Notes under the pieces: model-generated
What the model was told of the DNA's origin: nothing
The model's input: the letters and a program-made list of their open reading frames with translations, nothing else
The model's database searches: none
Source: Streptococcus dysgalactiae subsp. dysgalactiae
GTDB lineage: Bacteria; Bacillota; Bacilli; Lactobacillales; Streptococcaceae
DNA: 64,000 bases
Assembly (NCBI RefSeq): GCF_900459225.1
Contig: NZ_UHFH01000003.1
Span: 1,846,001 to 1,910,000, forward strand
Direction of reading: 5' to 3'
In this document: positions 19,651 through 27,670 of the stretch, piece after piece
Numbering within the stretch: the stretch's first letter is position 1
How the letters are laid out: each line of letters starts with the position of its first letter
Program-made: the position numbers and the translations under genes

Positions 19651-19695
19651 CTGAGTGTCAATAACAATAATTGAGGATGACTAGTGACGAGTTAA

Positions 19696-19737
19696 CTAGT
19701 CTCCATTTTTATAGCGTCCTTTATTGAATCTTAGCAT
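19696..19737 (-). CDS. Micropeptide 2 of RYKNGD family, 13 residues
   Basis: Product MLRFNKGRYKNGD, ending at the conserved Asp. ATG at 19737 with GAAAGGACG nine bases upstream. The DNA around it is not a copy of the 106-bp repeat, and the core is coded CGC TAT AAA AAT GGA GAC, against AGA TAC AAA AAC GGA GAC in peptides 3 and 4. A second open stretch between it and peptide 1 (19783-19830, MLKLIEISDLAKGAL) lacks a ribosome binding site and is not annotated. Confidence 0.5.
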   Translation of the reverse strand: MLRFNKGRYKNGD

Positions 19738-19885
19738 AACATACGTCCTTTCAATATTGGAGATTTTTCAAACTTATACTGTTTAGAGCGCTCCTTTGGC
19801 CAAATCGGAAATCTCGATAAGTTTTAGCATGTGATCACATTTAATAACGTTGTAAAATTGGTTTGCCTACCGTTTGTTGGAGTTT

Positions 19886-19927
19886 TTAATCTCCGTTTTT
19901 GTACCGTGCGACATGTCCGTTCATCAT
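19886..19927 (-). CDS. Micropeptide 1 of RYKNGD family, 13 residues
   Basis: Product MMNGHVARYKNGD. ATG at 19927, seven bases after AGGAGG. First gene of the unit, about 50 bp downstream of the promoter -10. It shares VARYKNGD with peptides 3 and 4 but uses CGG TAC AAA AAC GGA GAT for the core and stops at the Asp with TAA. Confidence 0.55.
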   Translation of the reverse strand: MMNGHVARYKNGD

Positions 19928-19978
19928 AAGAATACCTCCTATAATTAGTTGTCACTTGTCATCCTTCTTTATAGTTCC

Positions 19979-20007
19979 ATTATAATGTAAGCGTTTGCTA
20001 AAGTCAA
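19979..20007 (-). promoter_or_regulatory. Promoter of the micropeptide cluster with a perfect cre in the spacer
   Basis: Minus strand -35 TTGACT (20002-20007), 17-bp spacer, -10 TATAAT (19979-19984). The spacer holds ATGTAAGCGTTTGCT (plus strand 19985-19999), which fits the cre consensus WTGNAANCGNWNNCW at all 15 positions. CcpA bound here would block RNA polymerase, so the cluster should be off on preferred sugars. Confidence 0.75.
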
Positions 20008-20031
20008 GTTTTTAGAGTCTTTTCTTTTATC

Positions 20032-20064
20032 AAAAAAGGTTTAGGACCTAAACGTCCTAAACCT
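20032..20064 (-). terminator. Terminator upstream of the micropeptide promoter
   Basis: 10-bp stem AGGTTTAGGA / TCCTAAACCT followed by TTTTTT on the minus strand. It ends the transcript of the 97-residue membrane protein and isolates the micropeptide promoter 25 bp further on. Confidence 0.85.
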
Positions 20065-20112
20065 TCATCAATTCAGTTGACTGCTTCCTCTGACGAGGTC
20101 TATTATCATTGC

Positions 20113-20406
20113 TTAAACACCTAAAAAATAAGTAAAAAAAGAAAAGGCAATAAACAATTTTATCCAGAGGGCAAAATATAAAATCAATGCTAAAATAAAA
20201 AGATTAAGTTTTCGAAAAAGAATAGCAACAAAAGCACACAAAATGCCCAAAGCAGGAAACACTTTAGTCATCATAAACCACTCCAGTTGAAGGCCCTCTA
20301 ATGACGTATCAAAAGGGTAAAGGTAATTCAAAAACAAAATCAGTATCATGAAGGCAAAAAATAGCCATGAATACTGATCTACAAGATGTTTTAGCTTTAA
20401 AAACAT
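20113..20406 (-). CDS. Small hydrophobic membrane protein, unknown
   Basis: 97 residues, almost entirely hydrophobic: about four membrane segments separated by LYPFDTSLEGLQLEW and a short RKLN turn. The start at 20406 follows GAGAGGAGGGAGT. It is transcribed from its own consensus promoter and ends in its own terminator, so it is a single-gene unit upstream of the micropeptides. No family recognised. Similar in size and character to the membrane protein at 19136, though I see no clear alignment. Confidence 0.65.
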   Translation of the reverse strand: MFLKLKHLVDQYSWLFFAFMILILFLNYLYPFDTSLEGLQLEWFMMTKVFPALGILCAFVAILFRKLNLFILALILYFALWIKLFIAFSFFTYFLGV

Positions 20407-20488
20407 ACTCCCTCCTCTCAATCTTTATTATCTCTTTTATTAATTTAATACGGCTTATCCCACATACAGATGAGATATTCTTAATCTT

Positions 20489-20517
20489 ATTATAATCTAT
20501 TTTAGGCAAATGTGCAA
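20489..20517 (-). promoter_or_regulatory. Promoter of the 97-residue membrane protein gene
   Basis: Minus strand -35 TTGCAC (20512-20517), 17-bp spacer, -10 TATAAT (20489-20494). Confidence 0.6.
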
Positions 20518-20557
20518 ATCTCATGGAACAATTTTTTCTTATTTTTTTGAAAGGCTA

Positions 20558-20566
20558 TGTTACAAT
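20558..20566 (+). promoter_or_regulatory. Extended -10 of mutY, leaderless arrangement
   Basis: TGTTACAAT (TGn plus TACAAT) ends six bases before the mutY ATG at 20573. The usual start point of transcription would fall on or next to the A of ATG. Confidence 0.5.
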
Positions 20567-20572
20567 AACAAC

Positions 20573-21739
20573 ATGATTGAATTAACGGATTATGGTATTG
20601 ACATGTGGGACGACGAAACTATTGCTTCTTTCCGTCGCACTCTTTTAAATTGGTATGATCAAGAAAAACGTGATTTGCCTTGGCGCCGAACCAAAAACCC
20701 TTATCACATTTGGGTTTCAGAAATCATGCTTCAGCAAACTCAGGTGATTACGGTTATTCCTTATTACGAACGCTTTTTAATTTGGTTTCCAACCATTGAC
20801 AAATTAGCCAATGCTGATGAAGAACGCTTGCTCAAAGCATGGGAAGGCTTAGGCTATTATTCCCGTGTCCGTAACATGCAAAAAGCGGCGCAGCAAGTCA
20901 TGACAGAGTTTGGCGGGGTATTTCCCTCCTCCTACGAGGACATCTCCAAATTAAAGGGAATAGGCCCATACACTGCTGGAGCTATTGCCAGTATCGCCTT
21001 TGACCTTCCTGAACCTGCTGTCGATGGGAATGTGATGCGTGTTATGGCCCGTCTATTTGAAGTGAATTATGATATTGGAGATCCCAAGAACCGAAAAATT
21101 TTCCAAGCATTGATGGAAAGATTAATCGATCCCGGCCGCCCTGGAGATTTCAATCAGGCCTTGATGGATTTAGGTACGGATATCGAATCGGCTAAAAATC
21201 CTAGACCAGACGAGTCTCCTATCCGCTTTTTCTGCGCTGCATATTTACATGGTACCTATGATAAATACCCTATTAAGGAACCAAAGAAAAAACCACGTCC
21301 TATTGAGGTTCAAGCTTTTATTATCGTCAATGCTGACGAGGAACTACTTTTAGAAAAAAATACCAAAGGGCGATTACTAGGTGGTTTTTGGTCCTTCCCT
21401 CTAATGGAAACTAGCTTTGTGAGTCAACAGCTAGACCTTTTTGAAGAAAATCACCCTGATCTCATAAGAGTTCCTAAAGCCAACCTTTTCGAAGAAACTT
21501 ACGGGTTGGTGCCCCGGTGGACAACTGACACTTTTCCTCTGGTAAAACACACCTTTAGCCATCAAAAGTGGACCATCGCTTTAACAGAAGGCCTGATTTC
21601 CCAACAAGAACTTCCCAAAGGGAAAGAAATGGCTTGGGTCAAGCTCTCTGATATGGAAAACTATCCTATGGCAACGCCTCAAAAGAAAATGCTAGAGGCT
21701 TATCTAAAAGAGAAAGAATCAACTGTGACGTCAAGATAA
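20573..21739 (+). CDS. mutY: A/G-specific adenine glycosylase, clusterless type
   Basis: Removes adenine mispaired with 8-oxoguanine. 388 residues from MIELTDYGIDMWDDETIASF: catalytic domain with the HhH motif LKGIGPYTAGAIASIAF followed by the conserved Asp in EPAVDGNVMRV, then a C-terminal NUDIX-like 8-oxoG domain. Where most MutY proteins have four iron-sulfur cysteines, this one reads LGTDIESAKNPRPDESPIRF, with no Cys set, as in known clusterless MutY of some Lactobacillales. No Shine-Dalgarno lies within range of 20573; the start is chosen by homology and the -10 spacing. Confidence 0.93.
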   Translation: MIELTDYGIDMWDDETIASFRRTLLNWYDQEKRDLPWRRTKNPYHIWVSEIMLQQTQVITVIPYYERFLIWFPTIDKLANADEERLLKAWEGLGYYSRVRNMQKAAQQVMTEFGGVFPSSYEDISKLKGIGPYTAGAIASIAFDLPEPAVDGNVMRVMARLFEVNYDIGDPKNRKIFQALMERLIDPGRPGDFNQALMDLGTDIESAKNPRPDESPIRFFCAAYLHGTYDKYPIKEPKKKPRPIEVQAFIIVNADEELLLEKNTKGRLLGGFWSFPLMETSFVSQQLDLFEENHPDLIRVPKANLFEETYGLVPRWTTDTFPLVKHTFSHQKWTIALTEGLISQQELPKGKEMAWVKLSDMENYPMATPQKKMLEAYLKEKESTVTSR

Positions 21740-21786
21740 AAAAGAACCGAGAGGTGAAGTGACCCCCAAAAGTTGGACATTATATT

Positions 21787-22584
21787 TTAAGTTAAGGATT
21801 GAGTTCTGTATTGCACAGGACTTAGTCCTTTTAATGTAAGTTTGATTCGTTTAGTGTTGTAGTAGTTGATATATTCTGAAATAGCTGTTTTTAATGTTTC
21901 GAGGGAAGTAAATTCCTTCTCAAACCCATAAAACATTTCTGTCTTCAATGTTCCAAAAAAAGATTCCATCATGCCGTTATCTAAGCTATTTCCTTTACGC
22001 GACATGGACGGTCTCATTCCATGCACCTCAAGAAAATGATGGTAGTAAGTGTGTTGATATTGCCATCCTTGGTCACTATGTAAAATAGTGCCCTGGTAAG
22101 TTTGTTCAGGAAAAGCCTCGGAAAGCATCGTTTTAAGTTGTTGTAAGTTTGGCGAGGTAGATAAATGATATGCAATAATCTCACTGTTAAAGCCATCAAG
22201 AACTGGTGATAGATACAATTTTTGATCACTAGCAGGAATTGAAAACTCTGTGACATCGGTATAACACTTCTTAAGTGGTTGGGTAGCTTTAAATTGACGC
22301 TTAATGAGATTATCAGCTTTCTTGCCAACCTCACCTTTATAAGAGTTATAGCGACGTTTCGCACGGATTCTAGCTTTCAAACCAAGTTCTGTCATCAAAC
22401 GTTGAACTTTCTTATGATTAACTTTATAGCCTCGATTTTTAAGTTCGAGGTGAATTCTACGGTAACCATATCTCCCTTTGTTCTCAGAATAAATATCTTG
22501 AATAGCTTCTTTTAATTCTTTGTTGTTATCTCCCTGAGTTAGACGTTTAACCTGATAATAGTAGGTTGATCGAGACAGCTTCAA
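21787..22584 (-). CDS. IS3-family transposase OrfB (catalytic DDE part), copy 1
   Basis: 265 residues in the frame starting with TTG at 22584. HTH_21 region then integrase core with the DDE set: YTDVTEF, LHSDQGWQYQ and NSLDNGMMESFFGTLK. It lies in the -1 frame relative to orfA and the frame is open back to the A6G site at 22686-22692, so the active enzyme is most likely the OrfAB fusion made by -1 frameshifting, not a separately started OrfB. Confidence 0.9.
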   Translation of the reverse strand: MKLSRSTYYYQVKRLTQGDNNKELKEAIQDIYSENKGRYGYRRIHLELKNRGYKVNHKKVQRLMTELGLKARIRAKRRYNSYKGEVGKKADNLIKRQFKATQPLKKCYTDVTEFSIPASDQKLYLSPVLDGFNSEIIAYHLSTSPNLQQLKTMLSEAFPEQTYQGTILHSDQGWQYQHTYYHHFLEVHGMRPSMSRKGNSLDNGMMESFFGTLKTEMFYGFEKEFTSLETLKTAISEYINYYNTKRIKLTLKGLSPVQYRTQSLT

Positions 22585-22619
22585 AATATTAAGTAGGATT
22601 CTTAAATCAAATACATTGA

Positions 22620-23135
22620 TTAGTCCTTGAATGATTTCTGTTGCTCTTTGAGCCTTGCTTCGTCCCTCAATCGGAGTTCTCTCAACTTTTTTAGTACGGC
22701 ATTCTCCGCTCTAAGGTACTCATTATCATATTGAAGACGCTCTAATTCAGTCATTTCTTCAAGTTTTTTCTTTGGTTTGCGTCCCATCTTTACAGGTCTC
22801 CCTCTTGATTTCTCAAGAATAGTATACCCGTTTTTCTTGTATTGCGCTATCCAATTAGGAAGCATTCCCTTGTTTGGTAATCCATAATCTAGAGAAACCT
22901 CTAGCTGAGACCTACCTTTCATCAGAACTTCGTTTATGATTTCCTGCTTTAGTTCAGGAGAATAATACCTATTTTTCCTTTTACAAACACTTTCCAATCC
23001 GTGTATATCAATAAGGCGGACCATGTATTGAAGGTTATACTTACTCATATTAAATGTTTGACTGATTTTAGGCCATGTCCAACCAGATTGTCGTAAGCGA
23101 TAGATTTCAATTTTATCTTCATAACTTAATTTCAT
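22620..23135 (-). CDS. IS3-family OrfA (DNA-binding part), copy 1
   Basis: 171 residues from MKLSYEDKIEIYRLRQSG. Helix-turn-helix units near the N terminus (WTWPKISQTFNMSKYNLQYM) and a C-terminal leucine-rich coiled coil (ELERLQYDNEYLRAENAVLK) for multimerisation. The A6G heptamer at 22686-22692 lies near its end and can shift ribosomes to the orfB frame. Confidence 0.9.
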   Translation of the reverse strand: MKLSYEDKIEIYRLRQSGWTWPKISQTFNMSKYNLQYMVRLIDIHGLESVCKRKNRYYSPELKQEIINEVLMKGRSQLEVSLDYGLPNKGMLPNWIAQYKKNGYTILEKSRGRPVKMGRKPKKKLEEMTELERLQYDNEYLRAENAVLKKLRELRLRDEARLKEQQKSFKD

Positions 23136-23226
23136 AGAAAAACACCCCAAAAGTTAGATTTGTTGTCTAACTTTTGGGGTGCAGTTCAAGGTTTAATCCT
23201 CTTCAGTTCTTTTGTTTTACTTTCTT

Positions 23227-23541
23227 TTAGCTTAATTCAGCCACAATTGCCTTAATTTGGTCTTTGGTATGAACACCCGCCACTTGTTTCACCACTTTAC
23301 CGTCTTTTTTGAAAAGCAAGGTTGGGATAGACATAATACCAAATTGTTGAGCAGTATCAGGGTTTTCATCTACATCCAATTTCACAATTTTGAGTTCATC
23401 TTCGTCCAATTCTCCAGCTAACTGGTCAAGGATTGGCGCTTGCATCAAACAAGGTCCACACCAAGTTGCCCAAAAGTCAACGAGAACTAAACCATCATTT
23501 GTTTCTGCTTCAAAAGTAGCATCTGTTACAATATGTGCCAT
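23227..23541 (-). CDS. trxA: Thioredoxin
   Basis: 104-residue cytoplasmic disulfide reductase with FWATWCGPCLMQAP (active site near residue 30) and the cis-proline IPTLLFKKDG. GGAGAAAAACTT precedes the ATG at 23541, which I prefer to an ATG 15 codons upstream. Its terminator was split by the IS now 38 bp downstream. Confidence 0.96.
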   Translation of the reverse strand: MAHIVTDATFEAETNDGLVLVDFWATWCGPCLMQAPILDQLAGELDEDELKIVKLDVDENPDTAQQFGIMSIPTLLFKKDGKVVKQVAGVHTKDQIKAIVAELS

Positions 23542-23715
23542 AAGTTTTTCTCCGTTCTTCAAGTTTATAAGCCTATTGTAGGGCAAATAGGCTGATAATG
23601 CAAGAATCTGCTACGCACTGCCTATCCTCCAAGAAAAAGGTCTTTGTGTCATTTTTTCTAGCAATATTTTTATACAACGACTGTCGTAGCGATTTTAAGA
23701 CAAGTTTGGCTACTT

Positions 23716-23744
23716 TTGTTAAACTAGTACTAGTTAGATATAAT
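23716..23744 (+). promoter_or_regulatory. Promoter with palindromic operator for the RclA-like gene
   Basis: -35 TTGTTA (23716-23721), 17-bp spacer, -10 TATAAT (23739-23744). The spacer begins with the perfect palindrome AACTAGTACTAGTT (23722-23735), so a dimeric regulator would bind between the promoter elements. The regulator is not identifiable from the window. Confidence 0.6.
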
Positions 23745-23767
23745 TAATTACAAAGGAGGTTATTTTT

Positions 23768-25087
23768 ATGGAACATTACGACCTTGTTGTTATTGGATTT
23801 GGTAAAGCAGGTAAAACATTAGCCGGCAAGATGGCTCAGCTAGGGAAGCGGGTTGCCCTCATCGAGCAAAATGACCATATGTATGGTGGTACCTGTATCA
23901 ATATCGGCTGTATTCCAACCAAATCATTAATTGTTGCAGCAGAATCTAATGCAACTTTCGAGCAGGCAATGGAGCATAAAGATACAGTTGTTAGTCGGCT
24001 TCGTCAGAAAAACAAAAACGCTTTAACAAGCTCGGGTGCTGTTCTTTACAATGGGAAAGCGCGCTTTTCAGCTAATAAAACAATTCTCATTGAAGCCGGT
24101 AGTGATCGACTTGAATTGGAAGGAGAAACAATTGTCATCAATACAGGGGCCGTCTCTAATCAGTTCCCAATTCCTGGCTTAGCTGATAGTCATCATGTGG
24201 TTGATAGCACTGGCCTTCTGTCCGTAAAAGAACAACCTCAACGCCTGGCTATTATCGGTGGAGGAAATATCGGGCTAGAATTTGCTAGTCTTTACGCTAA
24301 ATTAGGTAGCCAAGTGGTTGTGTATGAGGCTGCTCCAGAAATCTTAGGACGTTATGAACCAAGTGTCGCTAAATTAGCAAAACGTTATTTAGAAGAAGAC
24401 GGTATCAGTTTCCATCTATCTGCGTCGGTTGAAGAAGTTAGCAATAATGAGGCTGGTCAAGTTCTTGTTAAAGCTAATGGAGAAACGGAAGCTTTTGACC
24501 TATTGCTCTACGCTATGGGACGAAAACCTGCTACGGAAGATTTAGGATTAGAAAAAACCGATATCACAGTGACAGATCGTGGTGCTATTGCCGTTGATGA
24601 TTACTGTCAAACAAGCGTTAAAGGGGTTTATGCCGTTGGAGATGTAACTGGTGGTCCTCAGTTTACTTACACCTCTTTAGATGATTTTCGAATCGTCCTT
24701 GGGCAATTAACAGGAGCTAGTACCTACAATCACAAGGAACGCGGGCCAATCCCTACAACGACCTTTATCGAGCCACCTTTATCTCAGGTTGGTTTGACAG
24801 AAAAAGAAGCTCAAGAAAAAGGAATTCCCTACAAAGCCAATGAACTTTTGGTGGCTAATATGCCACGGGCTCATGTCAATAATGATCTTCGAGGTCTCTT
24901 TAAAGTCCTTATTAATACAGACACCAAAGAGGTTCTAGGGGCGACCTTACTAGGAGCGCAGTCCCAAGAATACATTAATCTTATCAAGATGGCTATAGAT
25001 AATCATATCCCTTATACTTACTTAAAACATCAAATCTTCACCCATCCATCAATGGCAGAAAACCTCAATGATGTCTTCAATATCTAA
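23768..25087 (+). CDS. Class I pyridine nucleotide-disulfide oxidoreductase, RclA-like
   Basis: FAD- and NAD(P)H-dependent flavoenzyme, 439 residues. Order: FAD-binding GFGKAGKTLAGKMA, redox disulfide GGTCINIGCIPTK (near residues 40-50), NAD-binding GGGNIGLEFASLYAKLG, second FAD motif YAVGDVTGG and C-terminal dimer domain ending THPSMAENLNDVF. In E. coli the relative RclA protects against hypochlorous acid by reducing Cu(II); the same role is an inference here. AAAGGAGGTTATTTTT precedes the ATG. It is a single-gene unit with a palindromic operator-like promoter. Confidence 0.88.
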   Translation: MEHYDLVVIGFGKAGKTLAGKMAQLGKRVALIEQNDHMYGGTCINIGCIPTKSLIVAAESNATFEQAMEHKDTVVSRLRQKNKNALTSSGAVLYNGKARFSANKTILIEAGSDRLELEGETIVINTGAVSNQFPIPGLADSHHVVDSTGLLSVKEQPQRLAIIGGGNIGLEFASLYAKLGSQVVVYEAAPEILGRYEPSVAKLAKRYLEEDGISFHLSASVEEVSNNEAGQVLVKANGETEAFDLLLYAMGRKPATEDLGLEKTDITVTDRGAIAVDDYCQTSVKGVYAVGDVTGGPQFTYTSLDDFRIVLGQLTGASTYNHKERGPIPTTTFIEPPLSQVGLTEKEAQEKGIPYKANELLVANMPRAHVNNDLRGLFKVLINTDTKEVLGATLLGAQSQEYINLIKMAIDNHIPYTYLKHQIFTHPSMAENLNDVFNI

Positions 25088-25098
25088 TAACCATATTC

Positions 25099-25148
25099 AA
25101 AAACAAGCCTGTCTCAACTGTTACTTTCAGTAGAGGCAGGCTTGTTTA
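25099..25148. terminator. Bidirectional terminator between the RclA-like gene and mutS2
   Basis: 15-bp stem of AAACAAGCCTGTCTC with one wobble pair, 17-nt loop, A and T runs on both ends. Confidence 0.75.
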
Positions 25149-25178
25149 GTTATCTTTTCAGAAAGAGTGTGAACTATC

Positions 25179-27515
25179 TCACCCTAAGTTCGCAATGGTA
25201 CACCCTGATCCACCCGCATTCTGTGGAGCATAACCAAAGCTTTTAACATGTTTGTTTCGTCTGAGGTATTTGGTAACAGCTTCACGGATTACACCAGTGC
25301 CAATCCCATGAATAATATCCACTTGGCTCATGTTATTTAAGAGAGCTTGGTCAATAAAGGCGTCTAGTTCTTGCATCGCTTCTTCATACCGTTTGCCACG
25401 CAAATCCAGACGGGCACGAGGACCACCACCAGTAGCAGCCTTCTTGACCACGTTGATAGCTTTTTTCTTTGGTTTTTGAGCTTCCTCAACAACCTTCACA
25501 AGACTAAATTCATCTTCTTTGAGGGTCATTTTGATCAGTCCAACTTGTGCTTCCCACTTCTTATCTTTGAGTTCTTTTACCAAGGTTCCTCTTTGGCCAT
25601 AGGCTGTTACAATAATATCGTCTCCTACTCGAGGAGCTCGTAATTGCTTCGCTTTCTTTAGGACCTTGTTTTGAGAGAGACTCTTTTCTGGCACTAACTG
25701 TTTGAGTTGCCCCTTGGCTTCAATAACTTCGTGAGGTTTAAGTGCAGCTTTGTCATGCAACTGGTTTAAAATACTGTCACTTTCTGCTAAAGCTAAGTCT
25801 ACAATCTCACGCGCTTCAAGGGTAGCTTTTTCAATTTCCTTATCTTTGGCCTGTGAGAACTCATTGTACAATTTTTTGACCGCACGGTTAAATTTGAGGT
25901 TATCTTGCTCCACTTCTCGAATATGGTCAAGCCGCTTACGACTCTCCAAAGTTTGTTTCTCTAACTGTTCGATAATACGGTTAACATCACTATCGGTGTC
26001 CGTCATGGTTTGAGCTTCTTTGACAATGTGCTCTGCCAACCCAAGTCGTCTAGCAATTTCAAAGGCATTTGAACGACCTGGAACACCCTGCATAAAGCGG
26101 TAAGTTGGTTTTAAACTCATGCTATCGAACTCCATACTGGCATTTTCCACATAGGGAGTTTCGATGCCATATGCTTTTAGTTCAGGGTAATGGGTAGTCG
26201 CCATGGTTTTGACATTAGTCAAGCGTAACTGCTCCAAGATTGCCATAGCAAGACTTGCTCCTTCTTGCGGATCTGTTCCTGCCCCCAGCTCATCAAAGAG
26301 TACTAAACTGTCTGCATCAGCTTGATTCAAAATAGCAACAATATGAGTCATATGGCTAGAGAAAGTTGATAAGCTCTGCTCAATGGATTGTTCATCGCCA
26401 ATGTCAGCAAAAATACCACTAAAAACAGCAACTTTGGAACCTTTATCTGCTAGAATAGGCAGACCCGATTGGGCCATTAGCTGGGCTAAACCTAGCGTTT
26501 TTAGCATGATGGTTTTACCACCAGTATTCGGACCAGTAATCACAATAACAGCCAAATCTTTAGAGAAATGCAAATCATTAGCAACTGGCTCCTGCAAAAG
26601 AGGGTGGCGCACATTTAACAACTGTAAACTTTTATCATCCGAAATAGCCGGAACCGTGGCCTTATTGTCTCTCATATAGAGGTATTTGGCTCTGATAAAA
26701 TCCAGGTGCCCCAGAATCCAAGCATTATTGGTAAGAACTCGACTATGAGGTCTAATCAGGTCTGATAGGGTTTGAAGGACACGTGACACTTCATGACGTT
26801 CGTCGGCTTGTAACTGCGTCAGCTCTTCATTTAGTTGAACAAGAGCTCGTGGTTCAATATAAACCGTATTTCCTGAAGCCGAAATATCGTGAACGACCCC
26901 TGCCACCTTATTACGGAAGGTATTTTTGACAGGTAAGACACTACATCCGTTTCGGCTAGCAATCAAGCTTTCTGACAAATAGTCACCTTGCTTTTTGAGT
27001 AAATCTTGTAAGACATTCCGGCTCGCATGTTCTTTGTCTGAGATGCTACGACGAATTTTTTCTAACTCGGGACTGGCAAAACTTTCCACAAAACCACCGT
27101 CATTAATAGCCTGAAGACTGCCTTGAAGGCTAGGGAAAAGCTCCAGATTTTCAAATAAACGCTTCAAAGCTTGCAGCTGAACGTTTTCCAAATCAACATA
27201 AAAGCGACTCGCTTCTGCTGATACCTGAAGTATTTTTTTGACTGCTAATAATTCGGGAATGCTCAAATCAGCTTCCAGTTCCAAACGTCTCATGCTAGCT
27301 GAAATGTCAGACAGCCTGCCCAATGCAAAGTGATGATGCTCTACAAAAATGCCAGCCATTTCTTCAATTTCTAAAAAGTAATGTTTGATTTTCTCATGAT
27401 GATTGAGGGGTTCGAGTTGGTCTAATTCACGGTTCCCCTGCTCTGTCTGCAGGTAGGCCCGAAATTGTTCTTTGACCTTATCAAATTCTAACTGTTCTAA
27501 AATCTTTTTATCCAT
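25179..27515 (-). CDS. mutS2: MutS2: MutS-like ATPase with Smr nuclease domain
   Basis: 778 residues. MutS core and lever domains, ATPase with Walker [14 protein letters not shown] (near residue 328) and [12 protein letters not shown], then a long coiled coil, KOW-like region and the C-terminal Smr domain with [11 protein letters not shown] and [12 protein letters not shown]. MutS2 acts on recombination intermediates and on collided ribosomes in Firmicutes; it is not a mismatch repair enzyme. The ATG at 27515 has no Shine-Dalgarno but a TATAAT six bases upstream. It has no terminator from cvpA within 150 bp, so it may also be read from upstream. Confidence 0.95.
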   Translation of the reverse strand: MDKKILEQLEFDKVKEQFRAYLQTEQGNRELDQLEPLNHHEKIKHYFLEIEEMAGIFVEHHHFALGRLSDISASMRRLELEADLSIPELLAVKKILQVSAEASRFYVDLENVQLQALKRLFENLELFPSLQGSLQAINDGGFVESFASPELEKIRRSISDKEHASRNVLQDLLKKQGDYLSESLIASRNGCSVLPVKNTFRNKVAGVVHDISASGNTVYIEPRALVQLNEELTQLQADERHEVSRVLQTLSDLIRPHSRVLTNNAWILGHLDFIRAKYLYMRDNKATVPAISDDKSLQLLNVRHPLLQEPVANDLHFSKDLAVIVITGPNTGGKTIMLKTLGLAQLMAQSGLPILADKGSKVAVFSGIFADIGDEQSIEQSLSTFSSHMTHIVAILNQADADSLVLFDELGAGTDPQEGASLAMAILEQLRLTNVKTMATTHYPELKAYGIETPYVENASMEFDSMSLKPTYRFMQGVPGRSNAFEIARRLGLAEHIVKEAQTMTDTDSDVNRIIEQLEKQTLESRKRLDHIREVEQDNLKFNRAVKKLYNEFSQAKDKEIEKATLEAREIVDLALAESDSILNQLHDKAALKPHEVIEAKGQLKQLVPEKSLSQNKVLKKAKQLRAPRVGDDIIVTAYGQRGTLVKELKDKKWEAQVGLIKMTLKEDEFSLVKVVEEAQKPKKKAINVVKKAATGGGPRARLDLRGKRYEEAMQELDAFIDQALLNNMSQVDIIHGIGTGVIREAVTKYLRRNKHVKSFGYAPQNAGGSGCTIANLG

Positions 27516-27521
27516 ATAAAT

Positions 27522-27527
27522 ATTATA
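27522..27527 (-). promoter_or_regulatory. -10 hexamer of mutS2, leaderless arrangement
   Basis: TATAAT on the minus strand, separated from the ATG by six bases (ATTTAT). A possible -35 TTGCCC at 27547-27552 is 19 bp away. Confidence 0.5.
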
Positions 27528-27670
27528 CCTAAAGTTATTTAAAAAAGGGCAAGAAAGTCGTTCTCCATCAACGACTTCTCAGCACTGCCATTCTATCAAT
27601 AGCCTTTCTAATAAAAAAACCTATGACTAACTAGCCACAGATTCTATCGTGTTATAATCAACACTGTTTA

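Larger units (their letters stand above)
21755..23188 (-). mobile_element. IS3-family (IS150-type) insertion sequence, copy 1
   Basis: 1434 bp bounded by imperfect inverted repeats TGAAGTGACCCCCAAAAGTT and TGAACTGCACCCCAAAAGTT. A 3-bp target duplication AGG flanks it (21752-21754 and 23189-23191). It carries orfA and orfB on the minus strand with an A6G slippery heptamer between them. Nearly identical to 40779-42212 in the opposite orientation; three amino acid differences were seen between the copies. Intact and probably recently active. Confidence 0.95.
21738..23218. terminator. mutY/trxA terminator interrupted by an IS element
   Basis: Left arm AAAAGAACCGAGAGG (21740-21754) and right part TTTAATCCTCTTCAGTTCTTTT (23192-23213) form, when the IS and one AGG duplicate are removed, a stem of AAAAGAAC/GTTCTTTT and GAGG/CCTC with loop TTTAAT and a T run. 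The IS at 21755-23188 now separates the arms by 1.4 kb. Confidence 0.7.

Noticed and set aside
19783..19830. A 15-codon frame MLKLIEISDLAKGAL between micropeptides 1 and 2
   Set aside because: No ribosome binding site and no RYKNGD core; it may be chance or a decayed gene end.
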